A stretch of 64,000 nt of DNA, taken from the NCBI GenBank assembly GCA_029783825.1, contig JAREIK010002955.1, positions 568,566-632,565 of the forward strand. Direction: 5' to 3'. Made by a program: the position numbers and the translations under genes. The notes below the pieces were generated by a model, which was not told the origin of the DNA, made no database searches, and was given only the letters and a program-made list of their open reading frames with translations. This document shows, piece by piece, positions 13,255 through 27,192 of the stretch; positions within the stretch are counted from its first letter, which is position 1; each line of letters starts with the position of its first letter. This DNA is from Sapria himalayana (lineage: Eukaryota > Streptophyta > Magnoliopsida > Malpighiales > Rafflesiaceae).

Positions 13255-13740
13255 TGTCGAGACTAAGTCCCCCATCTTTCTCTCGACATTTTCAAAGAAT
13301 AAACGACACAACTCCTCCGCAGTCCTCCAACCTTCTATTGACACCAACGCAACATAAACATATTTGAATTAAGCTATAATTTGTTATTGATTTGAGGTAC
13401 TTTTTCTACCCTAATTCTTCATATATTATCTTAATGCGTATTGATTCTATTAATTTTTTTTTCCAAAATTCTTCTTCTTTAATCATATACATTAATTTAA
13501 TTATACTTATTGTGATACATGCCTAATGCATTAGTGTTGTGTTGGGCAGTAGGTATGCTAATATAAACTTAATTTAATTATACTTTTTTTAGTACATATT
13601 CTGTTAATTTAATTATACTTTTTTTAAATACATATTCTGTTAATTTAATTATACTTGGATTGCTTATATAAACTTAATCGTATATAACACAAAATGGGTG
13701 GTTTGTTTTGGGCAGTGTGTATATAGCACATAAATATATA
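13255..13740 (+). other. Leader-like segment of the CACTA transposase gene
   Basis: A local rise in GC and pyrimidine content in AT-rich surroundings (ACACCAACGCAACATA, then TTGATTTGAGGTA). It is homologous to 44336-44480 of the inner element. A TA-rich box-like stretch lies upstream. It could be the untranslated first exon of the transposase gene, since position and conservation fit, but no coding sequence follows here. ATACTT-containing lines at 13560-13660 form a short direct repeat (TTTAATTATACTTTTTTT). Confidence 0.4.
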
Positions 13741-13815
13741 AGTGTATTTTATTATATTTATAACTATAAAAATAGTTCACATAAACATAACTATATATAA
13801 ATATAAAAACATATA

Positions 13816-13857
<42 letters not shown>

Positions 13858-14679
13858 ATCTATCATAATTTTATATATGATACATTCAATATACATGTCG
13901 TGTATTTCAGATATAATTAGTATTATACATATAACATTATATACATATTTTACACAAATAAAGATATATTGACTTTATGATAGGATTTTAATAATGTATA
14001 TTTAAAATTTGTAAGTCATCATTATAAAATACACGTCTAAAAAATTTGCATTATGAAAATATCTATTATTCCATAATACCTTGCCTACCCAATAAGTATA
14101 ATTATATTAATATCTGTAAACTATATTTTATACATGGTTTTATTTATAAGGAAAAACACACTCTTATAAAAATGTAAGAGTATTTAATATTTGTAAATTT
14201 AATGTATAGTCACATTAATATCTGTTAATGTCAAATTAATATCTATAAATATTTATTGACCAGTTTTCAATTAGTTCAAATAAAAATGTAATAGGCTTTA
14301 TGTATACTGATACTAATTTACAAGACATTTAAATACATGTATATATTTGACTATATTTTAATTACTATGTTTAATTAAATGCCGCATGGGCTCCCTTATA
14401 AATACCCTAGCATTGACTATCAATATGATTCATATTGGATTAAAATATATAAGATATCTATTTCATCTGCCATACATTATTTCCTACACGAATTGATACC
14501 GATGACTTTTTGATGGGTTTGAGAAGTTCCACCTATATGGATAAGTAGATCTCACATATTTTATCACCACTATAGCCATTAACTCATAAATTGTATACCC
14601 ATGGACTTGATACTATTTACTTATTGTAAGCTAACCATAGAATTGTTTATTTGAGTAAACACTATAAACTATTTACTTA
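13741..14679. other. AT-rich, no gene seen
   Basis: Includes a (TA)n run near 13820-13856. The part at 13780-13830 still matches the inner element near 44795. The rest may include decayed Copia pol sequence continuing from 14680 on the minus strand, but no reverse-transcriptase or integrase motif was found. Confidence 0.4.
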
Positions 14680-15758
14680 TTGTAAGCTTAGATAATGAAG
14701 AAACTTTGATAATTAATCCAAATAATCAATATCTATGAAATGATAATCCAGATTCATAGAGACTTAATTACTTGTTAAACTCATATACTTGTGATATATT
14801 TTACTGTGCTATAAAATAGCTAACACTTACATTGATTTTTGTAGTGTCTTATCTCTCTATAATTTCAATACTTAATGGTCTTTGAGCTATTATAATTACA
14901 ATGATTCTTAGATTTAGACCTCTTGTTTTTTTGATTTGCTTTGATATTTTCTCTTGGTTGAATTTCTTACAATTAACTTTGTATATAATTATAAAGAGGT
15001 TGATATTTCACTTGTCTATCTCTATTGAATCTTCTTGCTTTGAATTATATCATGAACATCATCAAATTTCAATTTATTAGTTCTTGATGAACTATGCACA
15101 ACTATAATTGTAATACATTAATTTTTGATAGAGAACACAGAAGTATCAATACACATACTTCATCATTGACTTCAATACCAAACAAACTTATTTGGATTGT
15201 AATTGTGTTGACTTCATTGAGTTATTGGGTCACTGATGTGCTTTCTGTCAAATTCAAATTGAAAAAACACCTCATCATGTGCACTTTTGTAGCATCAATT
15301 AGTTTTCGTATATACTAGCAATAGCCATCGTAAGCCTTACTATGCTCTTCTCATTTTTTCTATTGAAAGTAAGTTGGTAAGATATCATATTTCAGATGGA
15401 TTCAAGTGCTAGTATGTGCTCTTCTTTCTTCATAGACTCTATCATCTTCCACATAAGGGGTTGATATAGATTTTTCTAGTATATATAATCTTCCATCTAT
15501 ATTTTCTAGAATCCAAATTTTGTTCCATAAATTTTTTTATTTTAACTTTTCCTTCATATGTAGTCATTACTATATACAAAATATGAATTCTTCTAGACAA
15601 TTCTTACAAAACACTATGTATGAGAATTGAGAACACCTCTTTTGACATGCTGATATTGTCTGCAAAATTTTTACTATTTATTAAATTCATTATTATCATC
15701 AATAGTAACTTCGCCCTATGGTGCATCATACTGCACAACGTAAACATCCAATACCAAT
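14680..15758 (-). pseudogene. Copia-type gag remnant with broken zinc knuckle
   Basis: On the minus strand, just after a primer-binding-like site, sequence near 15540-15400 reads like a Copia gag start (KFMEQNLDSRKYRWKIIY, then a PL.GR piece). KLKFDDVHDIIQSKKIQ near 15080-15030 matches the common Copia gag phrase LKFDDVR-LI-.-E-I. A CX2CX4HX4C zinc knuckle lies at 14826-14870, with only the His and last Cys kept; the first two Cys are now Tyr and a stop replaces the aromatic residue. An ESGLSFH-like piece near 14710 resembles the following D-SG-A-SFH protease motif. Several changes are G-to-A in the coding sense, the pattern left by cytosine methylation decay. No pol was found, so it is truncated. 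Confidence is good for Copia, moderate for limits. Confidence 0.65.
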
Positions 15759-15779
15759 TGTTGAGAATAACATGATTTC
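15746..15779 (-). other. Primer-binding site and truncated LTR end of the Copia remnant
   Basis: On the minus strand TTCTCAACA is followed by AT and TGGTATTGGAT, close to the standard Copia arrangement of an LTR ending in CA plus TGGTATCAGAGC, the initiator Met-tRNA primer site. The LTR begins at 15759 (+ coordinates, TGTTGAG...) but only about 20 bases remain before GATA repeat starts at 15780. Most of the LTR was therefore lost, or never came along. Confidence 0.6.
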
Positions 15780-17016
15780 CTATTTGTTAGATAGACATTT
15801 AGATAAACTAACAAATATAAAGGTAAACAGATAGAATGATTGATAGATAGATGATATATATATATATAGAAAGATTGACAAATAGGCTCATAAATAAAAA
15901 GATAGATAGTTAGAAAGATAGAAAAATAGAAAGAAGATATATAGATTAATTGATAGATATAATAGTTAGATAGTTACATAGATATATAGATTGTCATATA
16001 AACATTTCGAGATAAAATAGATTGATAGAAGGATAAACAAATAGACAAACATATAGATAAACATATAGATAAATACATAGATATACAAAAAGACAGAAAG
16101 ATGGATTGATAGTCAGATTGATAGATAGACTAATAGACTAATAAACTGATAGACTGATAGATTGATAGAGAGGTAGATAGATAGATAGATAGAGAGATAG
16201 ATCAATTAATAATTAGAAAGGCAAATATATAGATAGATAGATAGGTAGAAAGCTATATAGATAGATAGATATAAATATAGATAGATAGATAGACAGATAA
16301 ATAGATATATATAAAGATAGATAGATAAACATATAGATATATTATAGATAGACAGACAGATAGATTAATTAATAGAAAGATAAATTGATTGATTGATTGA
16401 TAGATAAATAGATAGATATAAAGATAGATAGATAGACATTTAGAAAGGTATATAGATAGAGAGATAAATTGTCATATATATAGCCAGATATATAGATAGA
16501 TTATTAAAAAGATAGATAGACAAATAGATATAAACATAGATAGATAGATAGATATAAAGAGAAATTAATATACATATTTATAGAAAGATAGATAGACATA
16601 TTGATATATAGATAGATTGATAGATTTATTTTAGATTGATATATAAATATTATTGACAGAATGATTGAAAAATTGATAGAGAGATTGATAGACTATTTGA
16701 TAGAAAGATTGATAGACATAATGATAGATAGATAAATAAACAGACAAACTGAATGAGAGATAGATACATACATACAAAGATAAGATAGATAGATAAATAG
16801 ATAGACAAACTGATTGATTGAGTGATATATAGATAGATCGATAGATAGATATACAGATAGATAGACACACAAACAGATAGATAGATAGATAGATATATCG
16901 ATAGATAGTTAGATAAACAAATATATAGATAAATAGACAAATAGATATATAGATAGACAAATAGATTGACATATAGTAAGACAGATAGATAAACACATAG
17001 ATAGATATATAGATAT

Positions 17017-17053
<37 letters not shown>

Positions 17054-17258
17054 CATACATACAAATAGATAGATAGATAGATAGATTGACATATAGATAT
17101 ATAGATAGATAATTAGATAGATAGATATATAGATAGATAGTTAGAAAAACAAATATATAGAAAAATAGATAGATAGATATATAGATAGTTAAATAGATAG
17201 ACATATAGTTAGATAGATTGATAGACACATAGATATATAGATAGATATATATATACAA

Positions 17259-17289
<31 letters not shown>

Positions 17290-20200
17290 GATTGATTGAC
17301 AGATAGATATATAGATAGATAAATAGATAGATAGATAGAGTCAAAGATACAAAAATTGATAGATATATAGATAGATAGATATATAAATAGATAGATAGAA
17401 AGATAAATAGATAGTTAGACAGAATGATAGATAGATAAATAGATATATTGATAGATATATAGTCAAATAGATAGACAGATAAATTGATTGACAAATAGAT
17501 AGATATATAGACATATAGATTGAGAGATAGATAGATAGAAAGATAGATATATAGATAAGTAGATATATAAATAAAAAGATAGACATATAAATAGATAGAT
17601 ATATATATTTATATGTAGATAGATTGATAAATATATAGATAAAAAGATAGATAAAATGATAGACATATAGATAGATAGATTAATAGACAAAATAATAGAT
17701 AGATTACTAGATTGATTGGTATATTGATTCAAAAAAGATTGATAGACAAATTGATAGAGAGAATGATAGACAGATTGAAAGATAATTTGAATGACAGATA
17801 GATAGATAGATAAATAAATAGATAGATAGACAAATTGATAAAAATATAGATAGACAGATAGAAAGGTAGATTCATAGAAAAATTATTATACAAATAGATT
17901 GACAAATAGATTGACAGATAGATAGACATATAGATAGGTAAAATATATTCGGATATATTAATTTAAATAGACAGAAAGATATACTAATAAATAAATAGAT
18001 ATATAGATACAAAGATAGATAGAAAGATTGATAGTCATTTAGATAAAAAGATAGATAGATAGATCGATCGATAGATACATAGATAGATAAATAGATAAAA
18101 AAATAGATACATAGATAGATATAGATAGAGAGATAGATAGACATATTGATATACAAATATATAGATAAATATAAAGAAAGATTAATAGAAAAATAGACAA
18201 ATGATAGTCAGATTGATAATTTGTTTGAAAGTTAGATTGATAGAGAGATTGATATATAGTTTGATAGCCAAATTGATACCCATATTAATAGACAGATTGG
18301 TAATATATTGAAAGATAGATATATTGATAGAATTATAAATAGATAGATTGAGAGATAAATAGACATCTAGAAAAAAAATAGATAGAGAGATAGATTGAAA
18401 ATAAATAAATATATATAGATAGATAGACAAATAGATAGGAAAAAAGATAAAAAGATAGAAAGATTGATAAACATATAGATATACAGATAGATTGAAAGAT
18501 AGATTGATAGATAGATAGTCAGCTAAATAGACACATATACATATAGATAGATAGATCTATCAATTGATAGATAAATAGAAAGATAGATAGATAGTAATAT
18601 AGAAATATAGATAAATAGACAAATAGATAGTTATATCGATAGATAGATAGATTGATAGATAGGCAGATGATAGTCAAATGGAAAAATAGACAGATAGTAA
18701 TATGGAAATATAGACAGATAGATAAATAGATAGGTATATAGATAGATTGATAGATAGATAGTCAGATAGAAAAATAGACATATAGAGAAATAGACAAACA
18801 GACAAATAGATAGATAGATAGGTAGATAAATAGATAGATAGATAGGTAGGTAGATAAATAGAATGATAGATATATAGATAGCAAGAAACATAGACATATA
18901 GATAGACATATAAATAGACATAATAATAGACAGATTTATAGATAGATTGATAGAGAGATTGATAGACAGCTTGATAGACATATTTATAGATAGATTGATA
19001 GGTAGAATGTAAGATGGATTGAAAGACCAATAGATAGATAGTCAAATTGATAAAAAGGCAGATAGACCTATAATATAGAGAGATAAATAGATAGATTATT
19101 AGTCAGATAGATTGATAGATTGATTGAGAGATTGATTGAAAAATAGATAGATAGATAGACAGATATATAGTCATATAGATAGACATATAGATATATTGAA
19201 AGATAAATAGAATGATAGATGGATAAATATACTAATAGATAGTCTAAAAGATAGATACATAGATAGATAGATAGATAAAAAGACTATTAGAATGATAGAT
19301 AGATAAAAAATATAGATAGATAGATAGATAGAAACATAGATTGCCAAATCGATAGGCAAATATATAAATAGATTTAAAATTAGATAGGCAAATAGATAGT
19401 CAGATTGATAATTAGATTGAAAGATAGATTGAGAGACATATTTATAGTCAAATTGATAGCCAAATTGATAGCCAAATTGATAGCCAAATTGATAGACAGA
19501 TTGATAGGCAAATTTGTATACAAATTGGTAGATAGATTGTTAGATATATTTCTATACAGAAATATATACATATGGATAGTCATTTATATAGATAGATAGA
19601 TAGATAGGTAAAAAATAAATAGATAGATACATAGACAGAAATATAGGTAGAAAAATAGACCATAGATTGATTAACAGATGGATAAAATGATAGAGATAAA
19701 GATAGACAAAAAATAGACCGATAGATAGATAGATAAATAGATACATAGACAGAAAGATAGATAGATAGATAGATTGATAAATAGATAAATAGATAGACAA
19801 GATAAAGATAGACAGACAGATAGATAGATAGATAGACAAAAAGACAAATAGATAGATTGACAAATAGGTAGACATATTGAAAGAAATATAAATAGACGAA
19901 TAAACAGATAGATAGACAAACATATAGATAGACATATAGATAGACATATAGATAGATAGATATACAAACAGAAAAATAAATAGATAGACAGACAGACAGA
20001 TAGATATATAGACAATTAAAAATTATTAGACATATAGATAGATAGACAAATCTAAAGAAAGACAAATTGATAGTAAGATAGACATATAGATTGAGAGGTA
20101 GATAGATAAAAGATAGATATACAAATATTTATATAGTTAGATAGATAGACAGACAGATAAATACATAGATAGAAAACTAGTTATAAGATAGATAGATAGA

Positions 20201-22814
20201 TAAATAGATAGACAGACAGACAGATTGATTGATAAATAAATTGTTAGGTAGATAGATAGATAGATTGATAAACAGATGGATAGATAGATAGATAAACATA
20301 TAGATAGAAAGATACACAAACATATATATAGATAAATAGATAGAATGATAGACAGATAGATAGACCTACATATAAAGAAACAAATATACAGATAGACAGA
20401 CAAACAAATAGATAAATAGATAGATAGAAATTATATAGATAGATAGACATATAGATAGATATATAGATAGACAGATACATAGACATATATACATACAAAT
20501 AGATAGTCCGATAAACAAAGCAATAGATAGAGAGATAGATAGATAGATAGACAGATAGATAGATAGATAGACTGACAGATAGTTAGACAAATAGACCGAC
20601 AAATACATATATAGATAGATTGATTAGCAGATAAGCACATAGATAGATAGATATACTTATATACATTTAAATAGATAGTTAGATAAACAAATAGATAGTC
20701 AGATAGATATTTAGATATATAGACAGAGAGACAAATATACTAATAAATAGATAGATAGGCTGATATATATATATATATATATATAGAAAGATAGATATAT
20801 AGATAGTTTGAAAGATAGATTGGTAGATAGAAGATAGATAGATAGACATAATGATACATAAATAGATAGATAGATAGTCAGATACATAAATAGGTAGATA
20901 TACAAATAGATAGAATGATAGATAGATAGACAGATCAGATAGATATATAGATAGATAGATTGATAGATTATTAAATAGATAGATACATAGACATAAAGAT
21001 AGACAAATAGATAGATAGATAGCTAGTCATATTAATAGGCATAAAGATAAACATATATATGATTGATAGATATTCAGATAGATAAATAGATAGATTGATA
21101 GATAAATAGATAGATACTTAGATTGATTAATATATAGACAAATAGACAAATAGATAGATAGCCAATTAAATAAAAACATAGATAGATTAACAATTAATGA
21201 AATAGATAGACAGATAGACAAATAGATAATTAGATAAATAGATACCTAGATAAACAAATAGATAACATACATATTGATTAACAAATATATGGACAAATAA
21301 ATAGACTATTAAATAAATAGATAGACAGAAAAATACATATATAGATAGATATATAGATATATAGAAAAATATGTAGATTATTAGACAGATAGATAGATTG
21401 ATAGATAGATTGATAGTTATAGAGATATATAGATAGATTGATAAATTGATTGATAGAAAGATAGATAGACAAATAAATCAGCACATAGATAGATACAATG
21501 ATAGAAATATAGACAGATAGATAGATAGAAAGATAGATAGATAGACTGATCGATAAACATACAAATAATAAGATAGATTGACTAATAGATAGGTAGATAG
21601 ATAGATAGATAAACATATAGATAGATAGATAGAAATATATATAGATTTATTGATAGATAGATAGACAAATAGATACAAAGATTGAAAATTTGATTGATAT
21701 ATCGATTAATCGACATAATGATATGCATATTGATAGACAAATTGATTGGTATATTGATATATAGATTGATAGACAAATAGTTAGATAGATTGATAGACAA
21801 ATATATAGATAAATAAATAGAGAGATAGAAAGATAGACAAATAGATAGGCAGATAGAGAGATATGGATATTGAGATATAGATAGATAAATAGATAGATAG
21901 AAATATAGAAAATATATAGATAGACAGATAGATAGATTGATTGATTTAAAGATATAGAAATTCATAAACAAATAGATAGATAGATAGTTAGATAGTTAGA
22001 TCAAGACATAGATAGAAATATAAATACATAGATATATTGACAGACAGATAGAGAGGTAGGTATACTGATAGATAGACAAATAGGTAAAAAGACATATAGA
22101 TAGATAGATAGATTGATAGACAGATAGATAAATAGACAAATTAACACACAAATAGACATATAGTTAGATAGAAAGATAGACAGACAGACAGATAATTAGT
22201 CAGGTTATTATACAGATAGATATACTTATAGATTGAATTATTGATAGATAGATAGATAGACAGATTGATAATTTGATTAAGAACTAGATATAAATAAAGA
22301 TGAATAGATAGATAGATAGATAAATAAATAGGTAGATAGATAGACAAAATGATAGACAGACAGACCAATAGATATACAAATAGATAGATAAATAGATAAA
22401 TAGACAGATAAACAAATAGACAGACAAACAGATAAATAGATAGATAGACATATACATAGATATATAAATAGAAAGATAAATAAATAGAAAAATACATAGA
22501 TAGATAGATAGAAAGGTAGATAATTTGATTGATAGAAATATTTATAAATAGATTAATATATAGATTGATAGATAAAATGATAGATACAATGATATACAAA
22601 TTGAAAGGCAAATAGATAGACAGATTTATAGACATATATATAGATAAATAGATAGATAGATAGAATTATAGATAGAAAGATAGATAGACAGCTAGATAGA
22701 TAAATTATTAGACATTAAATAGATAAATTGATATATAGATAGACAGACAGATAAATATATATATAGATAAAAAGATAGACAGATAGATATATAGATAGAT
22801 AGATTGATTGATGG
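15780..22814 (+). repeat. GATA/GACA microsatellite array, segment 2 (7 kb)
   Basis: The longest segment: degenerate GATA with GACA, GATT and (TA)n islands (for example 17020-17050 and 20765-20785), all in GATA orientation on +. A sub-block of repeated TTGATAGCCAAA units lies at 19449-19495. No transposon end borders it on either side: the left neighbour is the cut Copia LTR and the right neighbour is anonymous AT-rich DNA. All long minus-strand frames here are repeat translations. Confidence 0.97.
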
Positions 22815-24879
22815 ACTAAATACTTATTATAAATCTATACACGAAATAATTTACAATGCATGATCAATGTGCTTTGAGAATTCATGGTATTTACTAAAAC
22901 ACATTAAAAAAATTTTGCACAATGTTGTTTCCCTACTTACAATAATGTATAGTCAACTTGGGTTCTTAGTCTTCTACACCGCCTTTTTCTCTATCAAGTG
23001 TGCTTTGATTCTACATGCCAATATTAGATAGATATAATAAAGTCTTAGTGTAGTTATTTTTTTTTCAATAGTAGTATTAAACAAAGAATTAATATTAGGC
23101 TAATTGAATTAAATAAAGCATCTACAATCTTAATTGAATAAAATTAGTATAGAATTTATTGGATACCTAATTAAAGTCTAAAAAATATGATTATTTAAGA
23201 AAAAAAACTAACCAAAATTCATCATCATTCACCAACAAAAATTACATGTTCATCAAACTATCAACATGAGCAATGACAACAAAATTAAAGGTTATTGTTA
23301 AGCTGTACCTTCTTCTTTGAGAAAAAATTAAGATTTTCACACTATAACCACAGAAACCAAATTAGTAGATAAATTTCCATAGATTCTTTATATTCATCTT
23401 CTCTACAAGGCAAAAATTCTAAAATATAAAGAACCATATTTTAAAATATAAGATAGAACTTGAATTTAAAAAATTACAGTACCTTGCTCTTTTTCTCCTC
23501 TCATTGTTATTTTCTACTTCCTCTTTTATAATTCTTCTTCGAATTTCAAAGCTAGCACAATTTATATTGATTTGAAATTCATTAAACCTTTTAAAAAAAT
23601 CATTAAAATAAAAAAAGTTCACACTACCAATTTATCATTAACATAGGACTCAACAAAAAAGCACCATTTAACTCATTACCAATTTTAAATTTGCAAAACT
23701 CATTACTAATTTCTTATTAAATTATAATGAAAATAAACAAAAAACATGTAGAGAGAGAGAGAGAGAGAGATGTTCTTTGTATGATATAGATCTTCAAAAT
23801 GTTGTTGTGACGGTAACGTGTTCTGAGAGATGTTCTTTATTTGATATAGTTCTTTGAAAGGATGCTGCGATTCCTGTGTGTTCTGAGAGTCAAAGGTTAT
23901 TTAGCAGTGAACTGACCTAATTACATAGAGATGGCCAGAAGGGGGAAAGATGGGTTAGAGACAAAAAATATTAGAAAACAAAATTATTTTTTATTCAACC
24001 ATTAATTATATTATTTACTAAATAAATAAATTTATGGGTAATAGATTATGAAATTTTTATGGTTATTTTTTATATTAGTATTTAAAAATTAATCAAATCA
24101 ATTTCAGAAATAAAAAAATTAATTTATAGTTATTTATTGAAAAAACATATTATTTTATATAACTATTGATAAATTGTATAAATGTATATCCATCCAAAAT
24201 TTATAACATCTTAATTAAATAAAAAATAAATAACAAAGTAAATAATGAATAAGTAACTTATCAATAATATTCAAACAACTAATAAAATATAAATATATAA
24301 TCTTAACATTATCCAAAAAAATAAAATTAAAAATTAATTACTTACAATTATAACTTACAAAAATAAGACTAAAAATAAATCTAAAAATAAAAAAAAAGAC
24401 AAAAGCAACCAAATTTCAACTTGTATATTACTATAACAAATAATTTTAAATAATCTTTTAGTAGCTATTTCAATATTTTAAAAAAACAAGAAGAATATCT
24501 TAAGAAAATAATAATTTTCTATACTATGATTATTAACTTTTGAGTTAATAATCATACATCTAAGTAAAAAGATGAGTTACAACATTATAGTAAATAACAA
24601 ATGATAAGTATCAACAACAATTATTTTAAAAACTATTTGTGTACTTTAAAGTAAGCATCATGATAGAAAAGCTCTATGAAGACTCATAAACAATAATGAT
24701 AATTGACTTGTCTCCCTCAATACCCAATAATACTCTCGGCCTCATCCATAGATAAAACTATTAATATTTCTCTAAGATATATCATTTCTTCATATGATAT
24801 ATACATTATAAAGATAATCTCTTGTGTATGCATGCAAGCATCATATTGCACATCACTATTCTCATAGTTTCACATTTAT
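22815..24879. other. AT-rich CACTA interior, no recognised gene
   Basis: Contains a (GA)n run at 23752-23770. Next to it is an imperfect tandem pair of about 60 bases: AGAGATGTTCTTT...GTGTTCTG begins near 23766 and again near 23826. A 67-codon minus-strand frame (23419-23622) is Phe/Asn/Arg-rich and resembles no family known to me. A palindromic TTAACTTTTGAGTTAA lies near 24533. Confidence 0.5.
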
Positions 24880-25390
24880 ATTAAAGTTTACACTTTTATA
24901 TATAATGGCATATGATTATATAAATGTATAAGTGTTTAGATATAATGTTGTGTTTACAATATTTTCTTAAATGCTACATATATATATATATGTAACACTT
25001 TTATAAATATTATATAGGATATATATCACAATTATATAAACATTATAAATATTATATATTTATATAAAAATTTATATGTTATATAAATATTTATAAAAAT
25101 GTATAAATATTTTATATGTTATATAAACTATTATATAAATGGATAGTATTATGTAAATGTTGTATAAATATTTATAAACATTATAGATATTTATAAATAT
25201 TTATATATAACATTATTTGTTTATATAAACATATCAATGTTTATATATAATGTTATACATTTATATATATTTAACTATAAACATTAATATATAATATCAT
25301 ATGATTATATAAATGTTTAAATGTTTATATATAATGTTATGTGTTTATAATATTTATATAAATATTATAATACTACAAATTGGGCATACT
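24880..25390 (-). repeat. AT-rich repeat block shared between two CACTA copies
   Basis: TATATAAAYATTTATA-type repeats. The first 60 bases, around TATAATGGCATATGATTATA, occur in reverse complement at about 35480-35540 of the outer element, and the block corresponds to 35040-35540. In both elements it lies inside the 5' half in the same orientation relative to the 5' end, so it was part of their common ancestor. Confidence 0.65.
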
Positions 25391-26539
25391 ATTTTCCAAA
25401 TTAGTATACCTCTCATGCTATAGTGTTTTTGAAAATATATTTTTTTGTTTTTTTTTTCATTTTTTTTTCATAACATGAAATATACAAGAGGAATAAAAGT
25501 ATTTTTTTCTATTTACTAGAATGTATAAATCTTTTATTTTCATGTAAATTTTAATATGAATATTTACTTATTTAGGTACTTTTTTTAAAAAATATTATTC
25601 TAATTCACCATTACATAATTTTTCCTATGTCTAATAACATTCAACAACAATAAAAAATATTTTCAAACAATATTAAACTAGCAAAAAAAAAAAGAATTTA
25701 CTAATCAGCATCACCATTAGTAGCTCGTATTTTATATTTAATTTAGGAATGTATTTTATTTACATGAAAAAAATTAATTTTTTCCTTAATTATATCAAAA
25801 TTAAGGAGGTTGTGAAAAAAAAAATATGAACAATATCAAATTTAATGAATTTGATTTTATCATGATTATACAATATCAACAATTCTTTCACTAATTATGA
25901 AATATTCTTGATTATATGAGTATTCTAATTTGAGTTGGATATAAGTTTTAAGCAAAAGATTAATAATGTTTATAATTTTTAAAATATAATTTTTAAATTT
26001 TATCTCTTGATAAAATAAAATTTTATTATATTTTAACATTACACAAAGTCAACTTGAAAATTTAAGTATCACACCCTGAGTAGGTATTCACTTGCAAACT
26101 AAGCAATAAAGATCTAGGTTTAGTATTTTCAGCCTACTAAATCAATGTGAGCAACCAAACTTTCTGAGATATTAGTTTTGCCTATCTTAATTGCCAATTA
26201 AATTCACTGAGTTAAAACTTCCATCACTTTTAAACTCTTTTGAATCATACACCAGAAAATATATGATTTTTTTTTAATAAAATTATTCATGAATAAATAA
26301 AACATATTGTGTTAGACTATAATTTACATAATAAGATTTAAGAGAATACTGACATTTCATCACATGCATTATTTGTGATCGGCTATCATTCCTATTATGC
26401 TGTATGTATGCCAACTTGAAAAGAAGTTGATATTACCGATAAATTGTTTTTCATGGTTTACTGTGTTGTACATAATGGTTCACCTATTTATTTCCAATTT
26501 TTAAATATCTATAATCTAATTAATGCATATTTTATTTAA
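25391..26539. other. AT-rich, no gene seen
   Basis: Non-coding in all frames that I can judge. It could hold decayed intron sequence of the STT3 copy downstream of its last recognised exon; I found no further STT3 exon here. Confidence 0.4.
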
Positions 26540-27192
26540 AATATTTACATTCAAACATGTTGTACAACTAATAATGCTTGTACCATTTACAATGGAAAAA
26601 TACATTGCTGCTGTGAGCCCAGCACCAACACCCTTAACTTCCTGTATTACAAAAGTAATATCATCAAATCAAACTTCAGTTTTAAACATGAAAGGCAGAA
26701 AAAATGTAGACACTTAATAACACTAACCTTGGTCAAAAGAAAAGTTACTTATGAAGCAAATGCAAAAAAATATTAGGTGCAGTGAATAAACTAACAGTTT
26801 CAAAGGATATAGCAAAATTGAACAAATTTGGTATCCTTGTATAATAAGTAATCAACATGTAATTATAACATAAAAAGAATAAAATTAATATAGGATATCT
26901 TAGAGTCTCCTAGTAGATATCTGGATGATATACATTAAGAAAATTGCTGAACAGTAGATTCCAAGGACTTACTTCAATTTTGTTCTGGATATTTAAGTCA
27001 ATCCTGGGTATATAGTTCCTCCTATCATCTGCCCAAGTGGATACGTAATTTTAATAAATGGTAAGAATAGTTAGCTTAAACATTTCATAAAAATCCATAA
27101 AAAAAATTATCTTGTGAGAGATTTATTTAAATTACCAAGTTCGATCATCAAACCTATTCAAAAAATTATATATTCCATTCTTAGTGAAAAAT
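26540..27192 (-). pseudogene. STT3: Captured STT3 gene fragment (oligosaccharyltransferase subunit), three exons
   Basis: Three minus-strand exons read in order. 27192-27136: [19 protein letters not shown], ending at a GT donor. 27044-26973: [16 protein letters not shown], ending at GTAAGT. 26641 to about 26540: [13 protein letters not shown], opening after an ...TACAG acceptor. STT3, the catalytic subunit that transfers N-glycans in the ER, contains [29 protein letters not shown] and, further on, KEVKG-GAGLTAA, in that order. Introns are retained, so genomic DNA rather than mRNA was captured. One stop follows YPGLT, an exon or exon part between the second and third is lost, and the acceptor before YPLG is damaged. 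N-terminal and C-terminal parts are absent. It sits inside a CACTA half-element on the same strand. Confidence 0.8.

Larger units (their letters stand above)
10832..15779 (+). mobile_element. CACTA element, 5' half, + orientation (3' part missing)
   Basis: Begins with CACTCCAAAAAATATTG, a one- or two-base variant of the family end CACTACAAGAAAA, followed by TTTAGCTAGGG-type subterminal repeats. The order then is: conserved internal block at 12046, 1.1 kb of AT-rich DNA, and a leader-like segment near 13255-13400. It is colinear with the first 2.7 kb of the intact inner element at 42067. No transposase and no 3' terminus are present; the unit passes into a Copia fragment and then directly into GATA repeat at 15780. 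The 3 bases before the end are ATA, and no matching duplication follows the opposing end at 28902 (TAG). Confidence 0.75.
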
